Below, one piece after another: positions 28,140 through 35,804 of a stretch of 64,000 nt of DNA (positions are counted from its first letter, which is position 1; every line of letters begins with the position of its first letter). Origin of the DNA: JAADJA01 sp963840975. GTDB lineage: Bacteria; Bacteroidota; Bacteroidia; Bacteroidales; JAADJA01. Both the position numbers and the translations under genes were made by a program. Where the stretch lies: the NCBI GenBank assembly GCA_963840975.1, contig CAWJBC010000011.1, positions 62,001 to 126,000 of the forward strand. The letters are read 5' to 3'. The notes beneath the pieces were generated by a model. It did not search any database and was not told where the DNA came from. It saw only the letters and a list, made by a program, of their open reading frames with translations.

Positions 28140-30248
28140 ATGAAAATCTGGTATCAATATCCGTTCGTTCGCCTCATCCTTCCTTTTATCACAGGAATCG
28201 TCACAGCAATTTATTTTGATTTCCCATTGAATTTTTCATTGGTACCGTTGTTTCTTCTGTTGCTGTTGGTTTATGGGTTGCTGGTTTTTATCAGATCATG
28301 GAAAATAAACTATAAAATCCGATGGCTAAATGGAATTCTCCTCCACTTGCTGATGTTTTGCACTGGTTACGAAAACACACGCTTGCAGACCGGTAGCCAT
28401 TACGCAGAAAATATCTCCCATTTTTCCGTTCAAAATTCAGGAATACTGGTCCAAATTGATGAACCTGTTACGGAACGACCAAACTCTTATAAAATAGTTG
28501 CTAAAGCGCTTATGTTCGCTGATAGTTTGAGTTGGAGAAAAGCCTCCGGCAAGGTTATGCTTTATTTTGAAAAAGACAGTGTCGTGCGATCCATCCGCTA
28601 CGGCGATCAATTGATCATCAGCACAACCCTTAGTTCAATCAATCCACCCATGAATCCCGGTGAATTTAATTACAAACGTTATCTTTCGTACCGGCGTATT
28701 TATGACCAGGGCTTTGTTAAAGCAAATGGATGGAAGATTCTGAGCAGGAATCATGGAAACCGTTTGAAGGCTTTTGGCATCCACCTTCGTGAGACATTGA
28801 TGGATATTTTGCAAAAACAAAATATAAAAGGCAAGGAGTATGCCGTAGCAACAGCTATTCTACTTGGTTATGATGGTTTTTTGGAACCGGAGCAGGTGAA
28901 AGAGTTTTCCGGGTCTGGCGCGATGCACATTTTATGTGTTTCGGGGCTGCATGTTGGTATCATTTATTTTGTTCTGAATTCCTTGCTGATGTTTATGGAC
29001 AAGAACAGGAAAACGAAAACACTGAAGGTTATTCTGCTGGTTCTGCTAATTTGGTTATATGCGCTCGTCACCGGATTATCGCCTTCGGTTATGAGGGCAT
29101 CGTTAATGTTTTCATTCGTGGCTTTTGGCGGGCTGCTCAGCAGGAAAACGAATATTTATAATACGCTAACGGCTTCAGCCTTTTTGCTTCTGGTAATAAA
29201 TCCCTATTTCATTGCCGATGTGGGCTTTCAGCTTTCGTACCTGGCTGTTTTTGGCATCGTTTGGCTTTACAAACCTCTTGAAAATCTATTTGTACTGCAA
29301 AACCGGTTACTGCGTTATGTATGGCAGATATCAATGGTTTCCGTTGCAGCTACCATTATGACTTTTCCTATAAGCCTGTATTATTTTCATCAATTCCCTA
29401 ACCTGTTTCTTGTTACCAATCTCATTGCCATTCCGGCATCCATGCTTATCATATATACAGGGATCGTTGTATTGGGTGCTTCCTTTTTCCCTTCGGTTTC
29501 AATGCTGTTTGCAAAATTGCTTACCGGTATTGTATGGGCACTGAATTTTTCGGTAAACATTATCGAAAAGCAATCATTTGCTGTTTCCAGGGGTGTTTAT
29601 GTCAATTTCATCGAATTGCTTTTATTGTTCTGTTTGATTCTTTGCTGTGCGATGTTCTTTTTCATTAAAAGGAAAACGTATTTCTATTTTGGGATAATTG
29701 TACTGACAATGTTTCTTTCATCTGTCACCATTCGCAAATACAACAACCTGAAAGCAGGGAAAATGATAGTTTATTGCGTAAATAAAGCGACAATGATAGA
29801 TTTTATACATGGGAAAAATGGTATTCTGTTCATTGATTCAACCATGAAAAGTGATGATAACAGGATGAGTTACCACATTCAAAATAACCGCATTATTTCC
29901 GGTGTTAAATTCAAAGAAGGCTTGTTTACACTGGCTCAAAATATGAAAAATGACTATCTTTTTAAATCCAATAATTTTATACAGTTTTACGACAAGACCC
30001 TTGTAAGGATTGATCAGGACTTTCATTTTAATCCCACTCAGGAAAAATTTATTGTCAATTATCTCCTCATCTCTCACGATCCATCAATAACCATTAGCGA
30101 CTTAGCAGCTGCATTCGATTTTGGGATGATTATCATTGACAACTCAAACTCCTATTGGAAAACCAATCAGTGGATCAAAGAATGCGACCAATTGGGGATG
30201 AATTACTTTTCGGTTCGAAGCCAGGGAGCCTTTATTGTACAAATATAA
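28140..30248 (+). CDS. comEC: ComEC/Rec2-family competence channel protein
   Basis: A 702-residue protein starting at the ATG at 28140; a longer frame upstream overlaps the neighbouring gene and is not used. N-terminal helices and an OB-like DUF4131 domain (about 30-200) precede the Competence domain, recognisable by AMHILCVSGLHVGIIYFVLN (about residue 267), LYALVTGLSPSVMRASLMF and FIADVGFQLSYLAVFGI. ComEC carries single-stranded DNA across the inner membrane during transformation. The C-terminal 150 residues retain a vestige of the beta-lactamase fold but lack the HxHxDH metal motif, as in many Bacteroidota homologues. No other competence gene adjoins it. Confidence 0.9.
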   Translation: MKIWYQYPFVRLILPFITGIVTAIYFDFPLNFSLVPLFLLLLLVYGLLVFIRSWKINYKIRWLNGILLHLLMFCTGYENTRLQTGSHYAENISHFSVQNSGILVQIDEPVTERPNSYKIVAKALMFADSLSWRKASGKVMLYFEKDSVVRSIRYGDQLIISTTLSSINPPMNPGEFNYKRYLSYRRIYDQGFVKANGWKILSRNHGNRLKAFGIHLRETLMDILQKQNIKGKEYAVATAILLGYDGFLEPEQVKEFSGSGAMHILCVSGLHVGIIYFVLNSLLMFMDKNRKTKTLKVILLVLLIWLYALVTGLSPSVMRASLMFSFVAFGGLLSRKTNIYNTLTASAFLLLVINPYFIADVGFQLSYLAVFGIVWLYKPLENLFVLQNRLLRYVWQISMVSVAATIMTFPISLYYFHQFPNLFLVTNLIAIPASMLIIYTGIVVLGASFFPSVSMLFAKLLTGIVWALNFSVNIIEKQSFAVSRGVYVNFIELLLLFCLILCCAMFFFIKRKTYFYFGIIVLTMFLSSVTIRKYNNLKAGKMIVYCVNKATMIDFIHGKNGILFIDSTMKSDDNRMSYHIQNNRIISGVKFKEGLFTLAQNMKNDYLFKSNNFIQFYDKTLVRIDQDFHFNPTQEKFIVNYLLISHDPSITISDLAAAFDFGMIIIDNSNSYWKTNQWIKECDQLGMNYFSVRSQGAFIVQI

Positions 30249-30277
30249 AAAAGGCGGATATTCACCGAATACCCGCC
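30247..30277 (-). terminator. Intrinsic terminator of the M28 peptidase gene
   Basis: On the minus strand, an 11-bp stem with one G.U pair (arms 30277-30267 and 30263-30253, 3-nt loop) is followed by TTTTTT (30252-30247). It lies 20 nt past the peptidase stop and abuts the comEC stop, so it may serve only the minus strand. Confidence 0.8.
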
Positions 30278-30296
30278 CAACCACTATGAAAAAAAA

Positions 30297-32570
30297 TTAC
30301 TGAACTATCGTTATTTTCTTAACCTGAACTTCATTTCCCATGCGCACCACACAATAATAAACTCCTTGATTCAATCCTTTTGAACTGAATTCGTAGGAAT
30401 AATCCGATTCTGTTGCAGAAATAACTTTTTTCTCTACTAATTTTCCGACTGAGGAATAAAATGAGATTTCCAAATCATGTGATGTTAAACCTGTGATCAT
30501 TATCAGTGTAGAATTAACCATAGGATTTGGAAAAACCTCAACATTTTTTTTGTTAACATTAATTACTCCAACATTGGTTCCTGTTCCTTCGACATTCAAT
30601 TCAAAGTCATCAATAAACATTCCGTTGGCAGTAACATAACCGTCACTTGTAAACCGGAACCTGATTTGAACATAAGGCTCCCCCAGATAAGCATCTAATG
30701 AATAGGATTTATTTGTCCAGGAGTTAACGGTTCCGTTAAAAGTTTCGAGATCTGTCCAGTTGATGCCATTGGTAGAAATTTGCAGATATGTATAATCGTA
30801 ATCTAATTCGAGCGCATATTTGGTCCAGAATGACATTTGAGCCGATTGGGCTGTCTCCAGACTGAAACTGTAAAGTGTAGCTGAGATATCGAGATCATTA
30901 GCGTAATTTCCATTTGGGCTTTCGTTCATTGAATAAGAAGGGGAATACGACTGGTTGTTTGACAAACCCCAGCTTCCTTCAAAGTTCCAATATAAGGCAT
31001 TGGATTCGAAATCATCCAGAAAAGGAAAAATCATTGGAGGCAAAGGTGTCACAGTAACCACGTTGGATGGGTTGGATTCATTGCCTGTTTCAGTATAAAT
31101 TGCCGTTACATAATAAGTGTAGGTTGTAAAATTTTGAACCTCGGTGTCAATATAGGAGGGTTCAGTCGTTGTGCCGATCAGAACATCATTCTTATAAATG
31201 TTGTAATTGTCTATCTCCAATAAAATATCCCAGTTTAATTCAATGGTTTCGTCGCCCGGAACAGCCACCAGATTTGAAGGTGGTGCAAGCCAGTTAGCCA
31301 TAGTAGCAACATTTGCAACCATAGCTTTTGTAAATGTAATCGCCTGCTCAAAACTATTGACACTGGTTCCGATTACGTCATTTGAAGTGTGAATATATGG
31401 GCTGTAATTTTGGCTGTCCTCAAAAGGGAAAATACCCATAAACCCATGATTGTTGAAGGAGGTATGATCACTGTCGCCTCCGCTTAAACTTCCCGGACCG
31501 ACAATAAAGTCGGGAAGGTACATTGCACAAACTTCCGTATAAAACGCTACCAGTGGCTGTGCCGTTGCCGGAGCAATGATATCGGTATGAATGACATCAC
31601 CGGGAGCAAGGTAACCGCACATATCAATATTAAAATATCCCAGTATATTCAATTCCTGGTTTTCGCACCAGGTTGCATAGGCTTCACTACCATAGAGTCC
31701 ATACTCCTCGCCCGACCATGCACAAAAAAGAATGGTCCTGTCCGATTCCCAGTTAGCCATCACCCTTGCTACCTCCAATACTCCGCAAACGCCGGATGCA
31801 TCATCATCTGCACCCGGTGCATTTCCTGAATAAGAGTATGAGTCGTAATGTCCGCCAATGATAACATACTCATCGGGATATTTGGTACCTGTCTTGGTTG
31901 CAATTACATTGTCGCTTGCCGGTCCGTTTGGCATACTAAAGTCAAACAATTCAGCAGTGTAACCATAACTTTCAAATTGTGCTTTTAACCAGTTTTGTGC
32001 AAGTATTGACTGGGCTGTATATGCATTACGTGTTCCGTAATCCTGTAAATGCTGCAAATTAGTTTGATAAAGTGAAACATCTACTGCAGCCATCATGGCT
32101 TCAATTTCAGGGTCATTTAAAATGGAACCCTTGGTATAGTTGAATTTTTTTTCAGGCAGTTTAATATCGAGGTTGTTTATCCTCACTACCTCTCCATCAA
32201 TTGGTGGATGGATGGTTACATTTGCATCTGATCGTAAGATCAGAAAGTTGGTTTCCTCCATAACAATGTCTGCCAATTCAGCCACCTGCGAGGGATAATC
32301 GCCTTTTACGCCTTTATGAAACCACGAAATAAAATATTGCTGACCATCCCAACAGTCATCGGCTATAAGCATATAGGTTCCAGAATAGTTATCATTAGCT
32401 GTTGCAATAACAAATTGATCGGAGAAATAATTAATTCTTAAATCATCATTGGTAAAGAGGCTTTTCATTTCCTTCTCATCCTGGTAATTGACTATCACCA
32501 GTTTTTCAGCAAAAGCAATGTTAAGCATAACCATCCCGACTAATAGAAACAAACATTTTTTCATTTTCAT
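30297..32570 (-). CDS. Secreted M28 zinc aminopeptidase with T9SS sorting domain
   Basis: A 757-residue exported protein: signal peptide (ending AFA), a 140-residue N-domain, M28 catalytic domain (about 170-435), fibronectin type III domain (about 437-530), a jelly-roll-like region (about 535-670) and a T9SS tail (FPNPMVNSTLIMI ... GVYYCVVRMGNEVQVKKITIVQ). All M28 ligands are visible: His 241 (GGHYDS), Asp in GADDDASG (about 255), catalytic Glu 288 and Glu 289 (WSGEEYG), Asp 316 (NIDMCG), His 369 (SDHTSF). It should release N-terminal amino acids at the cell surface or outside. It fits the peptide-scavenging theme of the window. Confidence 0.93.
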   Translation of the reverse strand: MKMKKCLFLLVGMVMLNIAFAEKLVIVNYQDEKEMKSLFTNDDLRINYFSDQFVIATANDNYSGTYMLIADDCWDGQQYFISWFHKGVKGDYPSQVAELADIVMEETNFLILRSDANVTIHPPIDGEVVRINNLDIKLPEKKFNYTKGSILNDPEIEAMMAAVDVSLYQTNLQHLQDYGTRNAYTAQSILAQNWLKAQFESYGYTAELFDFSMPNGPASDNVIATKTGTKYPDEYVIIGGHYDSYSYSGNAPGADDDASGVCGVLEVARVMANWESDRTILFCAWSGEEYGLYGSEAYATWCENQELNILGYFNIDMCGYLAPGDVIHTDIIAPATAQPLVAFYTEVCAMYLPDFIVGPGSLSGGDSDHTSFNNHGFMGIFPFEDSQNYSPYIHTSNDVIGTSVNSFEQAITFTKAMVANVATMANWLAPPSNLVAVPGDETIELNWDILLEIDNYNIYKNDVLIGTTTEPSYIDTEVQNFTTYTYYVTAIYTETGNESNPSNVVTVTPLPPMIFPFLDDFESNALYWNFEGSWGLSNNQSYSPSYSMNESPNGNYANDLDISATLYSFSLETAQSAQMSFWTKYALELDYDYTYLQISTNGINWTDLETFNGTVNSWTNKSYSLDAYLGEPYVQIRFRFTSDGYVTANGMFIDDFELNVEGTGTNVGVINVNKKNVEVFPNPMVNSTLIMITGLTSHDLEISFYSSVGKLVEKKVISATESDYSYEFSSKGLNQGVYYCVVRMGNEVQVKKITIVQ

Positions 32571-32596
32571 GTAAATTTTAAATAACGCAACTTAGA

Positions 32597-32604
32597 CAAA
32601 AGTA
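32597..32604 (-). promoter_or_regulatory. Bacteroidota -7 box before the M28 peptidase gene
   Basis: CAAAAGTA on the plus strand reads TACTTTTG on the minus strand, a perfect -7 box 27 nt before the start codon. TTTG boxes lie upstream but at about 15 nt, shorter than ideal. Confidence 0.45.
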
Positions 32605-32667
32605 AAACTCAAAGAGTTGCAAAATGGTTACGAACAGAAAGAATAAAATATTTGTCTGAAAAAATTA

Positions 32668-32698
32668 TTTGCGCAATTAAAAAAAACGATTACTTTTG
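32668..32698 (+). promoter_or_regulatory. Promoter of tRNA-Asp (textbook Bacteroidota type)
   Basis: TTTG (32668-32671), exactly 19 nt, then TACTTTTG (32691-32698): a full match to the Bacteroidota housekeeping consensus TTTG-N19-21-TAnnTTTG. The tRNA begins 33 nt after the -7 box. It is the clearest promoter in the window and supports the phylum assignment. Confidence 0.8.
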
Positions 32699-32730
32699 CA
32701 ACCCGTTTAACAAAACGTTCTTAAAATATT

Positions 32731-32804
32731 GGTTCGGTAGTTCAGCTGGTTAGAATGCCTGCCTGTCACGCAGGAGGTCGCGGGTTCGAGTCCCGTCCGG
32801 ACCG
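32731..32804 (+). tRNA. tRNA-Asp (GTC)
   Basis: A 74-nt cloverleaf: acceptor GGTTCGG pairs with CCGGACC (one G.U), D-arm with AGTTCAGCTGGTTAGAAT, anticodon stem CCTGC/GCAGG with loop CTGTCAC (anticodon GTC), T-arm CGGGTTCGAGTCCCG, discriminator G. CCA is not encoded. It has its own promoter and terminator, so it is a single-gene unit. Confidence 0.97.
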
Positions 32805-32807
32805 CAC

Positions 32808-32834
32808 AAGGGAAGCAAAAACTTCCCTTTTTTT
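32808..32834 (+). terminator. Intrinsic terminator of tRNA-Asp
   Basis: AAGGGAAG (32808-32815) pairs with CTTCCCTT (32822-32829) around CAAAAA; the T-run extends to 32834. It begins 3 nt after the tRNA. Confidence 0.9.
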
Positions 32835-33118
32835 ATGCAGTATTTTGTTTACAAACTTTATTCAAAAGACTCAAATATTTATTACAAGGGGTTTACGACA
32901 AACCCTCTGAAAAGGCTTGAGGAACACAATTCCGGTTTAAGCCGGTTTACCGTTAACAAAGGTCCCTGGCGCCTGGTGTATCTTGAAGAATGTCCTTCAA
33001 AACTTTTGCCCTAAAACGAGATAAAGCCATCAAAAGGTACAATCATGAGTATTTGAAAGCACTAATTGCCTCACCATCTAATATCATCAAGTTTTTTGTA
33101 AAGGAATCACAGACATGA
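32835..33118 (+). pseudogene. GIY-YIG nuclease-family gene, frameshifted
   Basis: From ATG 32835 the frame reads MQYFVYKLYSKDSNIYYKGF, then NPLKRLEEHNSG, RFTVNKGPWRLVYLEECPSK, the pattern of small YhbQ/UPF0213 GIY-YIG proteins, but stops at LLP (about 33014). In a different frame from just before that point the family's C-terminal part continues as KTFALKRDKAIKRYNHEYLKAL and ends at 33118. One indel near 33000 therefore splits a gene of about 94 residues. The usual GIY-YIG second triad reads YYKG here (normally YVG), another sign of decay. Without the shift it would be a small DNA-endonuclease-like protein of unknown role, directly after tRNA-Asp. Confidence 0.8.
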
Positions 33119-33523
33119 AACACTCCTCCTAAGTTGGGTTGTTCAACTTGCATATTTCTCCATAGGAGTCCTTCGGACAATGCTTGCGTTTTTGTCCCGC
33201 ATATTTGGGATGAGTTTCACGAATAAATAATCGATTACTGGTTGGCACAAACAATCGCATCTTTCGTGTATGAATTTTTGATTCGATTGAGCTTATTCCT
33301 TGCAATATCAACGGTTGTAAAATCACCCGTTTGGATTATATAGTTTTCTATTATATTAAATAGATAAGAGCTAAAATGAATTCAGCAACCAATTGAATCT
33401 TAAATTTTTTTGATTTATCACTGATGCTGATTGGTCCCGAATAAAGTCAAATCGTAAACCTAATTTCTGATAGATGCCAAACGACCACAATTTAGTCTTT
33501 GAAGAAAATGGATGAGGATGGGT
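33119..33523. other. Spacer, no gene supported
   Basis: About 400 nt between the broken GIY-YIG gene and the terminator of the secreted-protein operon. A 65-codon minus-strand frame (33129-33326) reads like ordinary protein in its C-terminal half (HPKYAGQKRKHCPKDSYGEI) but has no family, RBS or signal; it may be a gene remnant. Confidence 0.4.
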
Positions 33524-33554
33524 AAAAAAAACAGGCTCACTTATTTTGAGCCTG
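33524..33554 (-). terminator. Intrinsic terminator of the secreted-protein operon
   Basis: On the minus strand CAGGCTCA (33554-33547) pairs perfectly with TGAGCCTG (33539-33532) around 7 nt, followed by a run of T (33531-33524). It lies 53 nt past the last gene of the four-gene run. Confidence 0.85.
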
Positions 33555-33606
33555 CATTAATTTAGAAAAGTTAATTTGCGAGTTGTTAATAAGTTCTGTC
33601 CATGTA

Positions 33607-35190
33607 TTAGTTAGGAACTTTAGATGTTTTACTGTTATTCGGAACCCAAATATCATCCTTATCGGGATTGTTAACGTTACTGTTCATGTTAAAATCACCG
33701 GTTTTATAGCCCTGCGCTCCTGCCTGGGGGGTCCAAACGGTTGATTTATCTGTGTTGTTCACTGTCTTATCCGCATTACCATCACCTCCATACATACCAT
33801 ACACTCCTCCCGCCAATAATTTATGAGCATCGGCTCCATAAGCCTGTCCGGCACCGGTAGTGAAATTATAGGAATAAATTCCGCCGATATTCGCCAAAGG
33901 ATTGGCTGACATAACACCGAGATGATTGCGGTGCCATACAACAACGAACAACTGGTTGGTGACACCATTGGTGAATAACAGATCGGAAGCTCCGTCTAAA
34001 CCTACTACAGCGCCGTTATTCAGCACGAATGCTGCCTGACGTGCTATCGTGGTTGCTCCGGTAGCATTGGCAGCACTGGTGGCATCTCTGAGTTCAACGA
34101 GTACCCAATCAACTACATTTCCATTCGGCATGGCTCCTACATTTTCTGATCCCGGATAATTCCAGGGTGCAGTGTTATAGGGTTGAGCCAATGGAATGTA
34201 TCCGCCTGCATTGAGGAAAGGCGTCATGGTAGCTCCGTTATAGGGACCTTCAAGCATTGCCGCGATATCCAGGGTGATGTGTAAGGGTATTGCCATCGGT
34301 GATTGGAGGTCGCCCACAGCAAAGGGTGACAGTGAGGTGATCCCTGTGCGGGTGATAAAGTAAGGATTTGCACCGTTGGCTGCCATTGCCGCCTGCGGAT
34401 TCCATGCTCCACCGGTATAGTGACCTATACCGCAAGTGGTTCTGTTGAATGAAATGCCTTCGACGCCGGCACTCCAGTAAGGAGTCACCGATAGATTCGA
34501 ACCACCGGGTGTAGCCTCTGTGACATTCCATGTCATATTTACACAGTCGTTGATTTGTGGGATGGTTGCTCCGGTTAGACCATTCAGTCGTACATCAGCA
34601 AAAACATTCACGCCAAAATTATCAACAACACCTGCGTTTTTCAAAACTACCGGAACGAAAGCTGTGGTTGTTCCAACAGGAAATTGTGTGTCGGAATTGC
34701 CAACCTGCCGTTGCAGGTTTCCGGTACCGGAAGCAACAATATATCCAGATGATGATGCTCCGTTGATGAGTGCGCTCCCTTCCATAAGGAGGTTAAAACT
34801 TCCTAAACTTATGGATTTGTTCACAAGCGTTAATGAAGAAGAAACTGAGGTCAGCACACCAAGGGCGGCATTGTTTTGCAGATTTAGATTGCTGAACCAG
34901 GTACGTGTGGTTCCAGCAATATTCTGCAGGGCGGCTCCAGTAAAGAATACAGTCCCAGTCGTCCCCTGCAACAGGTTTCCGCTTACAGCATCATTCGTCC
35001 AGTTGCCGGTAATCCTTATGCTCCCTGAGTTGGTGATGCTTCCATCAAGAGTATTTCTGAAATTACCCATGATAACCATAGATGAACCTGTATTGATTCT
35101 GATATCAGCACCCTGATTGACAAAGAACTGTGCTTCAGAATTCAATCCCATTAACATCATGGCAAAAAGAAGATTTATTATTTTTTTCAT
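33607..35190 (-). CDS. Large exported protein with Asp-rich dockerin-like C-terminal repeats
   Basis: A 527-residue protein; start 35190 chosen because it opens the signal peptide (MKKIINLLFAMMLMGLNSEAQ). Residues about 22-150 are Gly/Asn/Ser-rich beta-solenoid-like repeats (NSGSIRITGNW, TTGTVFFTGAALQNI). The second half carries a conserved Bacteroidota module (LEGPYNGATMTPFLNAGG, PYNTAPWNYPGSE, VVDWVLVELRDA, RQAAFVLNNGAVVGLDG). The end has two Dx(D/N)-rich repeats: GDGNADKTVNNTDKS and GDFNMNSNVNNPDKDDIW, then VPNNSKTSKVPN, like a pair of calcium loops. No classic T9SS tail is present, so this may be an alternative surface-sorting or anchoring end. It is the last gene of the operon. Confidence 0.75.
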   Translation of the reverse strand: MKKIINLLFAMMLMGLNSEAQFFVNQGADIRINTGSSMVIMGNFRNTLDGSITNSGSIRITGNWTNDAVSGNLLQGTTGTVFFTGAALQNIAGTTRTWFSNLNLQNNAALGVLTSVSSSLTLVNKSISLGSFNLLMEGSALINGASSSGYIVASGTGNLQRQVGNSDTQFPVGTTTAFVPVVLKNAGVVDNFGVNVFADVRLNGLTGATIPQINDCVNMTWNVTEATPGGSNLSVTPYWSAGVEGISFNRTTCGIGHYTGGAWNPQAAMAANGANPYFITRTGITSLSPFAVGDLQSPMAIPLHITLDIAAMLEGPYNGATMTPFLNAGGYIPLAQPYNTAPWNYPGSENVGAMPNGNVVDWVLVELRDATSAANATGATTIARQAAFVLNNGAVVGLDGASDLLFTNGVTNQLFVVVWHRNHLGVMSANPLANIGGIYSYNFTTGAGQAYGADAHKLLAGGVYGMYGGDGNADKTVNNTDKSTVWTPQAGAQGYKTGDFNMNSNVNNPDKDDIWVPNNSKTSKVPN

Positions 35191-35255
35191 CTTGCTAATA
35201 TTTAAAGATTTATACATGTATTTGTATCCAAAGTGTGAGGGCAGGAAAATCCTGA

Positions 35256-35762
35256 CTACTTCTTTGGAATATCCCCGACAGGTTGCTTGTTGCCTCCCTG
35301 TTTACTTCTGTAATCTATCAATTCAACCGAATTTTCCGGTTGAGTTTGAAAACTACCACCGCCTTCACTCTGGTAATTAACAGCTTTTTCGGGGGTGATG
35401 CCTACCGGTTGAGTGTTTGATGCCCCGCCACTTTGCATATTCACCACAGGATTTTGCTCAATGGCTACTCCCGGTAAAGCATGAGGATCCTTTTTATCCT
35501 CTTCAACAGGTTGCAATTTATCATTTGCTGCACCAAAGGTCTCATCCTCTGAGTTCATCTCATAGACAATCCTTGTATCCATTTGTAAAGGATTGATTTT
35601 AGACGGATTGTCTTTCCCAGCATTAATGATAGCTAATTGGTCCTTGAGGCTGATATTTCGGTCAAACTCGGTAAGTTTTATTTCACTTGCCTGCTGGGTA
35701 AATCCATATCCGAAAGAAATTAACATCAAGGTTAGGAACGAAATTATTTTTAGATTTTTCAT
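35256..35762 (-). CDS. Small exported repeat protein, unknown family
   Basis: A 168-residue protein with a signal peptide (MKNLKIISFLTLMLISFGYGFTQ). The C-terminal 70 residues contain three imperfect repeats of about 21 residues: VNMQSGGASNTQPVGITPEK, VNYQSEGGGSFQTQPENSVE, and IDYRSKQGGNKQPVGDIPKK, each with an aromatic or Met, a GG and a QP. The region is likely disordered. It lies between the protease gene (42-nt gap) and the large protein gene, so it is presumed to work with them, perhaps as a linker or protease substrate. No homologous family was recognised. Confidence 0.65.
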   Translation of the reverse strand: MKNLKIISFLTLMLISFGYGFTQQASEIKLTEFDRNISLKDQLAIINAGKDNPSKINPLQMDTRIVYEMNSEDETFGAANDKLQPVEEDKKDPHALPGVAIEQNPVVNMQSGGASNTQPVGITPEKAVNYQSEGGGSFQTQPENSVELIDYRSKQGGNKQPVGDIPKK

Positions 35763-35804
35763 ATTAGTAAATTTAAATTTTTAAAAACCTTTAGTTTTTC
35801 ACTA

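Noticed and set aside
34520..35116. 198-codon plus-strand frame antisense to the large exported protein
   Set aside because: Shadow of a real gene with consistent codon structure on the minus strand; the antisense translation has no family resemblance.
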